NCBI GenBank assembly: GCA_019095985.1 | Contig: JAGTTF010005592.1 | Coordinates: forward strand, 1 to 64,000 | Direction: 5' to 3' | Length of the DNA stretch: 64,000 nt | Source: Streblospio benedicti | Lineage: Eukaryota; Annelida; Polychaeta; Spionida; Spionidae | The notes under the pieces: generated by a model | Told to the model about the DNA's origin: nothing | Databases searched by the model: none | The model's input: the letters and a program-made list of their open reading frames with translations, nothing else | In this document: one piece after another, positions 14,728-27,620 of the stretch | Numbering within the stretch: position 1 is the first letter of the stretch | Layout of the letters: each line of letters begins with the position of its first letter | Translations under genes and position numbers: made by a program

Positions 14728-15235
14728 CTCAATCAATCGATCAATCAATCAGTCAAATCCTAAATTTATCTGAGCTCACCCCAATTATTCCTCATTTAGA
14801 GGTTGTGGCCTGGTTGCTTATTCTACATCTCAACAATCTTCTCCCAGCCCTTCGGTCACCAGAATCTATAAGACGCGTGTCCAAACATTCCCGATCTTTT
14901 GCACAACTGCATCCCAAGTCTGTTTTGGTCTTCCCTTCCCTTTCCTTTCTTCTTTTAAAAGTTTTCTTACTTGGCTAATCCAGCAAGAGTTGAGCTCAAC
15001 CTGACCTAGCCATCTCAAACTCCCTTTACGAACCACACTATCAATATCTGTGATACACAATTTCTTCAGAAGGTTCTTTGTACTGGTATCATTGCTAAAC
15101 TTAACACCACATATCCAGCGGATCATAGCTCTGTCATTTCTTCTCAGGCAATTTGGACTACTGGAGAATGCTGCCCATGTCTCAAACCCATCAAGCATAG
15201 CACTGCTTACATATGTGGAATACACTCTACCTTGA
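14728..15235 (-). mobile_element. LINE 3' end fragment
   Basis: On the minus strand, bases 15225-14866 encode the C-terminal part of a non-LTR reverse transcriptase: ETWAAF, RAMIRWICGVKF, VVRKGSLRWLGQVE and GKGRPKQTW, in the order usual for these proteins. The reading ends near 14866. A (GATT)n-type tail follows at about 14760-14728, a typical LINE 3' end. The element is truncated at its 5' side. The clade (RTE or CR1-like) is not decided. Confidence 0.8.
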
Positions 15236-15492
15236 TAAAGGAAAGTACCTGTTGGTTAGGAGTGGCAAGAGCTCACAAAATTTCCCCCATGCAGTTGCAG
15301 TTAATTCACAGCCTTCACGACTGGATAACATGTAACCTAAGTAGGAAAACTGTCACATCATCTAACTTGTGTTCACGTACTGGGACCTACTTGATTGGCC
15401 TACCAGAGTGGTTCAAGGTGGTGAATCAATCACCACTCTAAGAGTGGAATCACCACACTATTGTGCAGCATATCACTCTAGGGGTTAAAAAC

Positions 15493-15566
15493 ATGGCGGA
15501 TCCAGATGTAAATTCACTTACAGCTGATGAAAATGCCACAATTGTGCCTGATAAAGAAGACGAAAG
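15493..15566 (+). CDS. Candidate first coding exon of a host gene
   Basis: ATG in good context (aaacATGG) opens 24 codons, MADPDVNSLTADENATIVPD and then KEDE. A strong donor follows (GAAAG|GTAAGC) and the exon ends in phase 2. The sequence is acidic and disordered, as is common at N termini. The next exon is uncertain. One acceptor that keeps the frame lies at 28887, which would make a 13 kb intron containing the satellite and an opposite-strand gene. No family is assigned. Confidence 0.4.
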
Positions 15567-17454
15567 GTAAGCTGATGTATTCTATTGAGGATCTAAACTA
15601 TATGTAAATTAATAGGTCCCAGATTTTAATGTGTGCATTGACTAGTAAGCTTGAAATCTTTGGCACAAAATTTAGTCTTTGTATTTGAGTATCTGATTTT
15701 GGCTAGATGGCATGTATATTTTACACTTCAATTGGAATGAGATTGTGCTTAGAGATATGTCAACTAGATCTACCAAATCTCTATAGCCATATATTTCTTC
15801 TGATACCAAATATTCTGTCAATATAACAGTTAGTGTTCAAATACAAGTGATTTTTATCAGAAGTCAACTGATCAGCACACTAAGGGTTAACAAGAATGAT
15901 AGATGATAGTGCTAAGTAGTGTACTAGATCTACTAGATCTAGTAATGGGGGTGGGGGTGGGGGTGGGGTGGGGTTGTTCCTAGATCTATGGCTGTGCCAA
16001 CTGGTATATTTTGACATGGTGTTTTGGTGTTCTTTTCCGTATTAATAAATAGATCTATAAATAAATAAGTAGAGCATAAAAATGTGAAGCAGGGGGTGGG
16101 GGTATATAATGGTCAACTACTATGGTTTACAAACACTATACCATGCAGTATACAGTATATACCCCCTAACCCCTCCCATGATGCTGAGGCCATTGGTTTA
16201 CAGGCATAGATCATGAATCATGTTAGAGCACTGCACACCCAGTTCGTGTGCACACCCACGTCGTGTGTTATTCATATAAAATCATTGGGCTCCAGACAAA
16301 TACCACATAATATTACTACTATGAAAACAATTGTTTCCCGGTGGCAAAATGTCAAAATAACATTTCTAGTAAGATCTAATGTAAATAAACATGTTCGAAT
16401 CCCCTATTATACCCACGCACGAACTGAATGTGCATACGTTTTGCCATAACAAAGTGCGCCACCGATCATATAACTTTAATGAACTGTAACAATTGTGTTT
16501 ATCATACGACAATATGAGTAAGTAGCTTTATTTTGACACACCAAACACTATTGAGTGTTCCTTAATAGCTGTGCTACGATTGTTTAAACAATAAAATTCA
16601 CGAAGTGGGTGTGGAGTGATCAGTGTGCAGTAATTAATGTTGACGTCTCAAAAAGAGAATAATATATACAAAAATACGTTCACATAGTACATTTTAGAAA
16701 CAGTGGAAATACCTTTTATTTTGGATAACATTCAACATGTTTGTAAAGATGATAGTTGCCTTCCGACACAGACATTTCATATTTATAGTAGATTCTAGTA
16801 ATAAAACGATCGTGACTGTTTATTTCTCTTCCAACGTACACTTTTTTTGGTCTATAGGCATAATCATAACAATGACTGTCCTGATGTTGGGACGTCAAAA
16901 TCAGTTTAGTTAGGAGAAAGACTGTCCAGAAGAGATACATAATGGAACATTAGTTTACATGAGGAAGGATACGCGGCGCCACTGTTTCGATCTTTGCACC
17001 AATCTTTGCGCCTATTTTAGGACTAGTGGAATCCGTTCGCCACTCTATGTATCATATACATTTTTTTTTCTAATCGTAGTTCCTGTCTAAATCCAGCAGG
17101 TGGAAAAATTCTGGAAAAAAAAATAGACAAACACTGTCAGTCTTTATCATTAATCTTTGAAACGCTGCCATGCCGTATGAGCATGATAGAGCTTTCGTTG
17201 ACTAAGACTACTGTGCAGACGACAACAAACAACATGGACGACTAAGTCTGAGGCATTTAAGTGAGCCATCCTTGGATCTCGCACCGGCTACTAAAACCGC
17301 CACTGTAAACATAGTAGGGTGGCGCCACACAACGACGAGATTGCGCATTGGCGGGATCCTCTCGTATTTCATAGCTGAGTGCTGGCTGGTCGAGTCTAGT
17401 ACATAGATATAATTTTCGAGTTAAGTTCTATTTAGAGTAAGGGGCGGTCCAGAC
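15567..17454 (+). other. Likely intron or intergenic sequence
   Basis: It contains a GGGGGT-type simple repeat at about 15945-15975 and a second G-rich patch near 16090. The ORF at 16213-16449 and the minus ORF at 16716-16940 show no recognisable motif and are left out. No RNA gene was seen. Confidence 0.35.
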
Positions 17455-17778
17455 GAACATCGGGGGTGGGGGGGGGGGGGCTAGGTCTTTTTTTGAAATA
17501 AATAGTTTGTTTCTGCATATGTCCCAAAAAATAATTTGTTTGTATATGTGTCCAGAAAAAAATAATTTGTTTTTCCTATAAAACAAATTATTTTCATTCA
17601 CAAAAACTGCACAAAATATTATACTTTTACCGTGTATTTTCGTAACATATAAAATGTATCAATGAAAATGAAAAAAACAGTTTGTTGTTCAATGAACACG
17701 AAAAAAAAGTTTGTTTTTGTGGGGTCTCTGAAAAAAATAGTTTGTTAGCAGGTAAAAAACCTAACCCCCCCTGATTGT
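17455..17778. mobile_element. G-ended TIR element with AATTTGTTT arrays
   Basis: The left end reads gggggggctaggt and the right end, reversed, ggggggttaggt. Each is followed by motifs of the form aaataatttgtttt, repeated in both orientations across the element. No ORF is present. It abuts the satellite directly, so it may have been the seed from which the array grew. Confidence 0.55.
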
Positions 17779-20452
17779 CATTAACTGACTTATTATCAAA
17801 TATATAAGTACTGATGAGTATTATATGACAAAATGTACCATGCTAAGCCATTGAATCATCATATTATTTATTCTTCAGCAATAAATTGTCATTTTACATT
17901 CAGAGGTTCTTAGCTCTAAAAACACCCCATAAATTGATGCTAAGAACCTCCCACCAAGATCTCTCTTTATATGTCATTAACTGACTAATTTTCACATATA
18001 TAAGTACTGATGAGTATTATATGACAAAATGCACCATGCTAACCAATTGAATCATCATAATATTTATTCCACAGCAATAAATTGTCATTTCACATTCAGA
18101 GGTTCTTAGCTCTCAAAACACCCCATAAATTGATGCTAAGAACCTCCCACCAAGATCCCTCTTTATATGTCATAAACTGACTTATTATCAAATATATAAG
18201 TACTGATGAGTATTATATGACAAAATGCACCATGCTAACCCATTCAATCATCATATTATTTATTCTTCAGCAATAAATTGTCATTTTACATTCAGAGGTT
18301 CTTAGCTCTAAAAAACACCCCATAAATTGATGCTAAGAACCTCCCACCAAGATCTCTCTTTATATGTCATTAACTGACTAATTTTCACATATATAAGTAC
18401 TGATGAGTATTATATGACAAAATGCACCATGCTAACCAATTGAATCATCATAATATTTATTCCACAGCAATAAATTGTCATTTTACATTCAGAGGTTCTT
18501 AGCTCTAAAAACACCCCATAAATTGATGCTAAGAACCTCCCACCAAGATCTCTCTTTATATGTCATTAACTGACTAATTTTCACATATATAAGTACTTAT
18601 GAGTATTATATGACAAAATGCACCATGCTAACCAATTGAATCATCATAATATTTATTCCACAGCAATAAATTGTCATTTTACATTCAGAGGTTCTTAGCT
18701 CTAAAAACACCCCATAAATTGATGCTAAGAACCTCCCACCAAGATCTCTCTTTATATGTCATTAACTGACTAATTTTCACATATATAAGTGCTGATGAGT
18801 ATTACATGACAAAATGCACATGCTAACCAATTGAATCATCATAATATTTAATCCACAGCATTAAATTCTCATTTTACATTCAGAGGTTCTTAGCTCTAAA
18901 AACACCCCATAAATTGATGCTAAGAACCTCCCACCAAGATCTCTCTTTATATGTCATTAACTGACTTATCATCAAATATATAAGTACTGATGAGTATTAT
19001 ATGACTAAATGCACCATGCTAACCCATTGAATCATCATAATATTTATTCCACAGCAATAAATTGTCATTTTACATTCAGTGGTTCTTAGCTCTAAAAACA
19101 CCCCAAAAATTGATGCTGAGAACCTCCCACCAAGATCTCTCTTTATATGTCATTAACTGACTTATTATCAAATATATAAGTACTGATGAGTATTATATGA
19201 CTAAATGCACCATGCTAACCCATTGAATCATCATATTATTTATTCCACAGCAATAAATTGTCATTTTACATTCAGATGTTCTTAGCTCTAAAAACACCCC
19301 ATAAATTGATGCTAAGAACCTCCCACCAAGATCTCTCTTTACATGTCATTAATTGACTTATTATCACATATTTAAGTACTGATGAATATTATATGACAAA
19401 ATGCACCATGCTAACCCATTGAATCATCATATTATTTATTCTTCAGCAATAAATTATCATTTTACATTCAGAGGTTCTTAGCTCTAAAAACACCCCATAA
19501 ATTGATGCTAAGAACCTCCCACCAAGATCTCTCTTTATATGTCATTAACTGACTTATTATCACATATTTAAGTACTGATGAGTATTATATGCCAAAATGC
19601 ACCATGCTAACCCATTCAATCATCATATCATTTATTCCACAGCAATAAATTGTCATTTTACATTCAGAGGTTGTTAGCTCTAAAAACACCCCATAAATTG
19701 ATGCTAAGAACCTCCCACCAAGATCTCTCTTTATATGTCATTAACTGACTAATTTGCACATATATAAGTACTGATGAGTATTATATGACAAAATGCACCA
19801 TGCTAACCAATTGAATCATCATAATATTTATTCCACAGCAATAAATTGTCATTTTACATTCAGAGGTTCTTAGCTCTAAAAACACCCCATAAATTGATGC
19901 TAAGAACCTCCCACCAAGATCTCTCTTTACATGTCATTAACTGACTAATTTTCACATATATAAGTACTGAGGAGTATTATATGACAAAATGCACCATGCT
20001 AACCCATTCAATCATCATATTATTTATTCCACAGAAATAAATTGTCATTTTACATTCAGAGGTTCTTAGCTCTCAAAACACCCCATAAATTGATGCTAAG
20101 AACCTCCCACCAAGATGTCTCTTTACATGTCATTAACTGACTTATTATCACATATTTAAGTACTGATGAGTATTATATGACAAAATGCACCATGCTAACC
20201 CATACAATCATCATATTATTTATTCTTCAGCAATAAATTGTTATTTTACATTCAGAGGTTCTTAGCTCTAAAAACACGCCATAAATAGATGCTAAGAACC
20301 TCCCACCAAGAACTCTCTTTATATGTCATTAACTGACTTATTATCACATATTTAAGTACTGATGAGTATTATATGACAAAATGCACCATGCTAACCCATT
20401 CAATCATCATATTATTTATTCCACAGCAATAAATTGTCATTTTACATTAACA
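17778..20452. repeat. Satellite array, about 14 units of about 196 bp
   Basis: Each unit contains gtcattaactgact, agtactgatgagtat, tgcaccatgctaacc, caataaattgtcattt and a hairpin. The hairpin has an AGGTTCTTAGC arm, a loop of about 23 bases with caccccataaattga, and a GCTAAGAACCT arm. Unit starts fall near 17778, 17972, 18168, 18366, 18562 and so on to 20326. Units differ by a few percent. Two versions (ctaattttcacatat and cttattatcaaatat) are intermixed. The array ends abruptly at 20452, and no coding frame is maintained. Confidence 0.97.
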
Positions 20453-21036
20453 GTTATCTATATTACACTGTGTTATAATTACGATGTTAATACTAAAATG
20501 AAAGGGTAATACATGTTCAAATAACATTCAAACAGTAAAAAGGAAAGAACAAAATTTTACTTTGAGTACATGTTAAGTCATAAGATTGCCATGATCGCTG
20601 TGCCAACACTGATGATCGAAATGTGCATACGATCATCCAAGATGTTGAAAGCTGCCTTATTTGCATTCAGGATTTAGACTTTTGATTCCAGTATAAACTC
20701 AACACAGACATAATATATCTTCTAGATGTCAATAAATCTTCAGTGTTATCACAAATATTTACTTCCTCCTGGATGTTGCATTTCTGCCACGAAAAATCCT
20801 TTTTCATTTTTGAAAAAAAATATGTTTAAACCAAATAATTACATTCAATTGAAAAATCAATTATTAATAGTGCAACATCCCGGGCAACGTCCTATAACAA
20901 TTAGAAGAATATTCCAAACGTCATCATTATGATCGTAATGCGCATTATGATCATGAGTGTCAGCAAAGTAAGGTTATGTATTAGAGTAAAAATGTTTCCA
21001 AATGTCAATAGCTAAATGTAAAAAACGTTGATTTAC
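20453..21036. other. Flank between satellite and minus-strand gene
   Basis: AT-rich sequence. It may contain the 3' end of the zinc-finger gene that reads leftward from 26.5 kb, but I could not find a convincing terminal exon. The 68-codon + ORF at 20726 is not supported. Confidence 0.3.
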
Positions 21037-24000
21037 CTGCAAATCATGTGGTTTACGATTTCTAATGACTTCACACTGCCTTATAAGTTTCTGAATGATG
21101 GGCATGACATATTTTACGATTTCTTTATCAATGAGGATTTTTGCCAAAATTGGCACCTCATTTTCCATAGAAATTATATCGCTTTTAAGCAAAGCCTCTC
21201 CTTTTTCTAATTTGGTGAAAATCGATGACAATTCAGGATTGTACTTAAAGTATGACGTGATGGGAAATCCAGATGACAAACACTTGAGGAAATTGATGAG
21301 CATCTGTGGGCATTCCACCTTTTCACCATCCATTGTCTCCTTGAAATAAAGTAGACAGCAATTACGCATAGAGAACTCTTAATTATGCTAATGAATATTC
21401 ATGAGAATCCTGAGGAAGATTAGTAAGGTAAACGTTTGAGCTTCCTTATTTAAACCATAAAACTTTCAAAACAGAACATACTGCACATGATATGTCACAA
21501 ATGGCAGCAATCATGCCAGCATTTAAATACTGTAAGATCATAGTCATTTTGAAAATTGTAAAAGTGAAATGTCAAGAATGCCGCTGACTTGGTACAAATG
21601 TACAGCCATGAAAGCATGTGTGGATTGGTACTCAAAAAAACTATCACTTAAAAATTATATTTCACACAGCTTAAAAAACAGAAAGGCATAAGAAAACAAT
21701 AGCCTGCCCTTTATATTTTTTGCATTTGAATAAACCAAGTAATTGTTCAGACCTGAATGAAAACCAGAAGAGGGACAAGTGTCGGCTCATACATTTTCAG
21801 AAGTTTCATCAACCCATCTACATCTTTTACTTCACCAGTACAGAAAGCTCTGAGAAGCTGTTAATAAAGGCCAGTTCTTGAAGACTAGTAAAAGAGATGA
21901 AAGATAAATAAATATTTTAATCAATATCTATGGTGACATAATTTAGTATTTAAAAGACTCAAATCACCCGTCGCCTCGATAACAGTGGTAACTGTTCCTG
22001 CGACGTATATATCAAGAACAAGAACAAGAACACCCATGCATGCTGCTGCTTCTGCAGCTGGTGCTAATGAATACTCTGGTTTAAAAGTCTACAAGAAGCC
22101 TGGAATGATGAGTCTGCATATCTAATATCAGAGGATTCCATAAGCTTTCAGAAAAGACTATATATCTTTTAGAGCTAGAGGCTGACAAAATTCTGCTTGC
22201 TCTTTGTCTTTGCACTTGAAATATGGTTGACATTACCAGTGTTTATTTCAATAAAATTAAAAACTTTTAGATATTGAAAGACTAACCCCATATTAAACCT
22301 TCCCCTATCTTAAACAACATCATCTCTTATAAAGAAATACTTATCTTCCATTACAGGTTTTTGATCCTCTATGTGTGAAAGATAGAGGTATGAAACATTT
22401 CTTGACACTGAGACACACACCATCAATAACAACAGTTTGTGGCTCAACACCACAAACAGGACATATAAACCCATCATCTGTCGGAATGTCCAGCAGGTGC
22501 ATGTACGCAAGCCAAGCTTGCTGAAATCTGCAACACTAACTGATATAAGAAAAACACACTAATAAATGTTCACACAACTGACCTGTTCTTTGCATTGATG
22601 GATACAAAAATTTACAATACAATTTGTATATCTAAATGTACCTGTAATAAGTTATAAGTTTGGCAAATTCAGAATTTGTGATCTGCTCCCAAATCCAACA
22701 CTTATAAAATGTTGCCAAAGTTGTTCTGTCAGAAGGAAATTTAAATCATAAACATACATCAGTAATATTTACATATAGTATAGTATATATAATATAGATA
22801 AGTATTTAATGCAATATGATATCAATTTTTCGCTCACTGTTTTTGTATATATAAATATATATAAATATGATAATAATAATAACAATTCATAACTCGTCAG
22901 GGCAACATTTATATAAAATTGATACAACAAAGATTTTAGCATATGACATACTAGCTGTCTGCGCAGGTCAGAAACAAATCCCCCATCCACTCTACCCTCC
23001 CTCCCATGGCCACACACGACTTGTAAAGCCTCCACTCCGCTTTCCTAACCATTCCTCTCCCACCTTTCTTTTGCACACCCTAGCCGAAACATGTTATCCA
23101 GAGCATATTGAATCCTTCTCTCTCCTTCCTCGTCCTTCTCTCCATCCTCCATCCTCCATCAATCCCCTACTTTGCAGCTGCTCCGAAACAGATTATTGAC
23201 TTCACCGTTTGGCTCTCTCCCCACACCTCCCACCACCTTTGCTTACATTAACCTCCGTCCTCCCTCCCTCCTGAAGTCCCCTCCCCCCCACCCTCCACCC
23301 CCCACCCAGTCCGCAACACATTAAACCTCATTCCTCTCATTTTACCCTTACCATTGTGCATAAGCAAGTTGTTTTCGGTTACGCATATATAACTCGTTTG
23401 GATGTTTTGCATTTACTGCATACTGTATTATCATCAGCTATGTGTATGTTGTTGGTTAAAGGTATGGACTACTTACGTAGATGAGCAATGTTTGACATAC
23501 ACCAAGTGTAAATACACAGGTATTTAGGGCGACATTTGAAGCCAGTTAGACAAAGATAGCCCTGGAATAGGCTTAACAAACATTCATTCCAAAAACATTG
23601 AATTTACACAATAAAAATAATTTTTATGGTTTAAAATGTTGACAGAAACGTAGTTTGACGTAGTTGTTGAAGTCTTAGGCTCGTCATCTAGGTGCATGTA
23701 TTGCACAGATTAAGTCTGAAGGTTGTAGATCCTGGGTTGTAGAGACACCACTCAGGGATCAACACCCACAAATGTGATTAGATATGTACATATTTGTTCC
23801 TAAATTTTACATGGCTAATTCCTGGTGGGACGGGCCACTAATGAAAGTAAAAAAAAAATCCTGAGATTTAATTATAAAATAGTTGTACCCTTGTAAGAGA
23901 AACTGCCTCATATAGCTATGAAACACTTGATGGTGAATCATATAGTCGCCCATGTTGACAACCTGATGTTCATGTCCATCGTAGTGAACTTCATTATCAC

Positions 24001-26535
24001 AAACTTTGCATTTCAAATAATGACCTAAAAACGTGAGTGTTTATTAATACCAACACTATTAACACAATATACTGTAACACCCCAAATAATTTGAAAACAA
24101 CCATTTGCAAAAAATATGTATAGGCTTATAAGTAAACTACCTTTTGGAAAGTACATTGCTTGGAGAGACACACAAACAACTTCAATAGGAACACATTCCA
24201 TTGGTACATTGCAGCAGATATTACTGGCGCAGGGTTGAAAGTCTTTGACAGCAATGAAGGTAGGTGGAGGTGAAAATTGAATTGGATCTTTAGATAGAGC
24301 AACTCTTGAATATTGGGCCTGAAGAGTGCTTTTTTTTTCCATTAGGCCTGCATAGATAGTATTTAACTCATCATTGTCTTTGATAAGTTCATTGAATGCG
24401 TCTACATGGACACAGCAATCACTCTTGTCCTTGCAAGTGAAGGATGTGCACAGTAATTTTGTGCTTTTCTTAAAAGATAGTTTCATAATGATATGGCGAG
24501 TTAATTCATTTATATTATGCTGATGGAGGATGATAATCTTTTTATTCCACGGAACAAATGTAGCATCATGCATCTACAAGCACAATAATAATGTAATCCT
24601 TATAGTACTATCATTTTACTACATTGTCACCAATCAGAAACTTAAGAAAGTAATGTGAACAATACTGATATGCTTTAATTCCTTTAGTTGTCTACAGCAA
24701 AATGAAAATTCTAGTTTTTACTAGCTAGCGTTTACACTGACTAATATCCATTAATTGCAACCGCCCATTCATACTTTCATTCCGCTCAATTAATCATCAA
24801 ATATGGTTTTTCAGTTGAAAATAGTTTGGGTCAATTCCAGACCATTATTTGATGAAATAAATGATCCACTTCTATTAAAGTAATAAGAACAGTGAAATCT
24901 TTTGAGCTAGAAAGTGCAATCTTTTGAGCTAGAATGCTCAAATTTCTGGTCTGTCGAATGCAAATGGTGACCTTTCTGTGGTTCATTTATATGGACCACA
25001 ATGGCCACTACACTTGTGCTATATTTGACGCACCACGCCGTAACCCTAGCCTAATACAATTATGCTGGTACTTTATTTCATACATACACATTCATTACTA
25101 AGCAAAATAATGAGAACTATCTTATAGGTCTAGCCGTAACCCGGGATCCGTATAACCCCAGGGTGCCATGAAATGCACACCCTGGCATGCCGTTTTGCCT
25201 TGGGGCTTCCGTGATATCTGTGTGTAATTCGAGACATACCAATGTTAAAAACGACTAAAATAGCTCCTTATTTGGGTGCACTAAAGCTATTCATGGCTTG
25301 TTACCACCTCGAGGTTACCGCTATACATATAGCACCATTCCAGCTAAACTTCTCAAATTCAGTTTTCAAGTTTGTGTTAGCTATCAGCAGGCTCATAATA
25401 TTTTCTTATGTACTTCAGGAAAACAAAATGCTAATGATAATGACAAAAAATAATAAAAACCTTTTGAAATAAGAAATATGAGTGATCATTTTCTGTGACA
25501 TCAATCGGTTTACTATATGTATCAACAAGTTCTTGGACAACTTTAATATGGACACATTGCTCCTGATTTGTAGATAATTCTAATAATAAAAAATAAAAGA
25601 AAACATGTAAAGTACAATTTTCTTTTAATAGTACTATTTGTTGGAATCCACAATTTCATTTTGGGAATTTACATTGTTAGAAATAGTTATTTTAATATAG
25701 GTTTATAGAAAATATTCTATGATCTAACCCGATTCTTCTGCTGCCTCAGTGAGCATTCCCATGATCCGTGTTCTATACGGATTGCAAGAACACACCATAT
25801 TATTAAATTGGTTGTGTCGAACAATCACCACATCATCCTGGATTAAAAGGTTCATAAATCATCTATTATTCTAATGGTGGTGGGGAATAAAACTAGAATT
25901 AAAGTACTAAGAGAGCACAAGCCCCCTGGCAAGTAAGACAATGAATGATGAATACAAATAATGTGTCCAACCACAAAAAATTATTAAAAGAATTTGCTGG
26001 CATGTTTGTGACATAAAATGGCATGGTAGCCATGAACTCAATATTTCCACTGGGATAGGTAATTAATTCACGCTTTCCTTTAGGAAATCTATAGTGAAAG
26101 CAAGTTTGGGTTAAAAAAAAAATTCTAACAGATGTGATCTCTTATTAATTAATCTTAATTCATTTTAAGATGTCTCCTAGGTCATCATTTACTGACAGTG
26201 ACAAACATTTTATCAAATGATGCACTTCCCTTAATGACACTTATATGAATGCCGGGCTACCTGATTTTGAGTAGGGCAACCTCAGTCCTTATGTCAAATG
26301 AAGTAACCTCCGGGAAATTGCCCAAAACACACGCAATTGGTGACATTACAATCTGTGCACATTTAATGTGCTATGTCTGCTATAATGTTTCCACCAATAT
26401 CTTGAAAACTAAAATGATATTTAAACATATACTTACTGTTATTTTTGAATTTTTGATAACTGCTAAAGCAAAGTCACCATCTCCCAGACTACAAATTAAA
26501 TTATTTTGCCTAACAGTTTGGCAATACCAATCAAC
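21037..26535 (-). CDS. Multi-exon CxxC zinc-finger protein, transposon-like
   Basis: Exons in order of reading are 26535-26437, 25837-25729, 25579-25461, 24573-24141, 24024-23889, 22527-22355, a tentative one near 22091-22000, 21856-21752 and 21339-21037. Most junctions keep the frame; those around the tentative exon do not, so a break or missed exon is likely. The fifth exon has a first cysteine module (KCKVCDNEVHYDG) and the sixth a second (FICPVCGVEPQTVVIDGVCL). The last two are helical. The CxxC modules, followed by a conserved v-DG stretch and a helical tail, recall large multi-copy proteins of invertebrate genomes, possibly of the KDZ transposon type. That link is from memory and unproven. 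The first and last exons are not found. A plain host gene is the alternative. Confidence 0.55.
22975..23335. other. Pyrimidine-rich stretch inside an intron
   Basis: A run of C and T with many CCTCC and CCACCC blocks, lying in an intron of the minus-strand zinc-finger gene. On the transcribed strand it would be purine-rich. It holds no coding exon that I can support. Confidence 0.5.
24574..25460. other. Intron with a small GC-rich hairpin
   Basis: Near 25159-25200, cagggtgcc and its inverse near caccctggcatgcc form a short hairpin in otherwise AT-rich intron sequence. The 76-codon ORF on the opposite strand is not supported. Confidence 0.3.
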
Positions 26536-27060
26536 CTGAAATGACACTAAAAATAAGGAACCCACCTGAGTTCAAACACTGTTATTAAAAAAAAGATAAA
26601 AATGTACTTTTCTCTTTGTGTAGACTGTTATTAGCAGTAGGTATATTCATTTACATGTATATACAGATTAGTGACATTACAACTCACAAAACACGTAAAA
26701 CTTGAGAGACGTTGCTGTCACCATCGCACGACTTTTGAAGAAGAGCAGAGCACCTGGTGATAGAAGATTGACAGTGAGAAATCAGCCATGTGAAACAGGT
26801 TCTGACAGTCAACGGGTATTAACCTTCGACATTTAAGATCCCACCCGCAAAACAGAAAGAAGGCGCTCCTTAACTGGTGGAAACCAATGCTACGAAGTTT
26901 CCCATCAAACTTGTTATGTTAGAGGTGCATTTGAGGCCATCCAGAGCCATTCAGCATGGGTGGCGCCATCTTGTAAATATTGTGAATATTAAACGAGCCT
27001 TGTTATTGGCGCATTCATTCCATTTCCACGCAACTACCACGCCTCTGATTGGCTGCTGAT
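26536..27060. other. Possible 5' region of the zinc-finger gene
   Basis: Some minus-strand frames stay open at 26830-26690 but do not join the first called exon in phase. No other feature is seen. The dispersed repeat at 27060 follows directly. Confidence 0.25.
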
Positions 27061-27620
27061 ATAACATAGGTAAAACACAGCGTGTTCAGAGCGCTATTCG
27101 TTGCAACGGTGTGGTTTATCAGTAGGGCAGCGCCCATGTGATGAATATATTCAGTATTTTTTATTTTTTCAAGTATATTCTTCGCACTTTGATGTAAAAC
27201 TATAGCACGAACAGTTACAATGCAGCCCCCTTTGAGAAATGAAAGTTGCGTCTAGGAGGATTATTTTGCGGGGATCGCGCACACCAGATTGAACTCTGCT
27301 GTAGGTGTTTGTGTTTAATGACAGTGTAGCACACAGGACCAGTGATCGAGGGTGGTTGTATACTGATATGTATTATATACAATATATAAAGGCCAAGGTC
27401 GTTGAAATGCCCTGTGGTGTAGCAGGACCGTATTTAAATGACATGTCACATGATGTTCCTTAGAATGCAAATGTACAGGGTGATGTCTCATTGTTCTTTT
27501 CCGTCTGTAAATATATGATGGTGTCTTGCACTTGTGGAAATTGATTTTGTTGCCTGATCCACATCTAGTGTGTGAATTGAGCTATGAACTATATATGAAA
27601 TCCTGTGTTTGATTTAACAT
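27060..27620. repeat. Dispersed repeat, longer copy
   Basis: The sequence shares long blocks with 61727-62030 in the same orientation: acagcgtgttcag, gagcgctattcgttgcaacg, tgatgtctcattgttctttt, gtcttgcacttgtg and gagctatgaactat. The copy here carries about 250 extra bases in its middle. The two lie about 34.7 kb apart. There is no ORF. It may be an old element or a duplicated gene-flanking segment. Confidence 0.75.

Noticed and set aside
17805-20375. CTGATGAG in nearly every satellite unit, as in a hammerhead ribozyme core
   Set aside because: The following strand has ACAAAATG where the ribozyme needs GAAA, and no matching cleavage strand was found in the unit. The motif is likely coincidence.
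17778-20452. Regular repeats resembling a CRISPR array
   Set aside because: The units are about 196 bp and similar over their full length, with no unique spacers, in eukaryotic DNA. It is a satellite.
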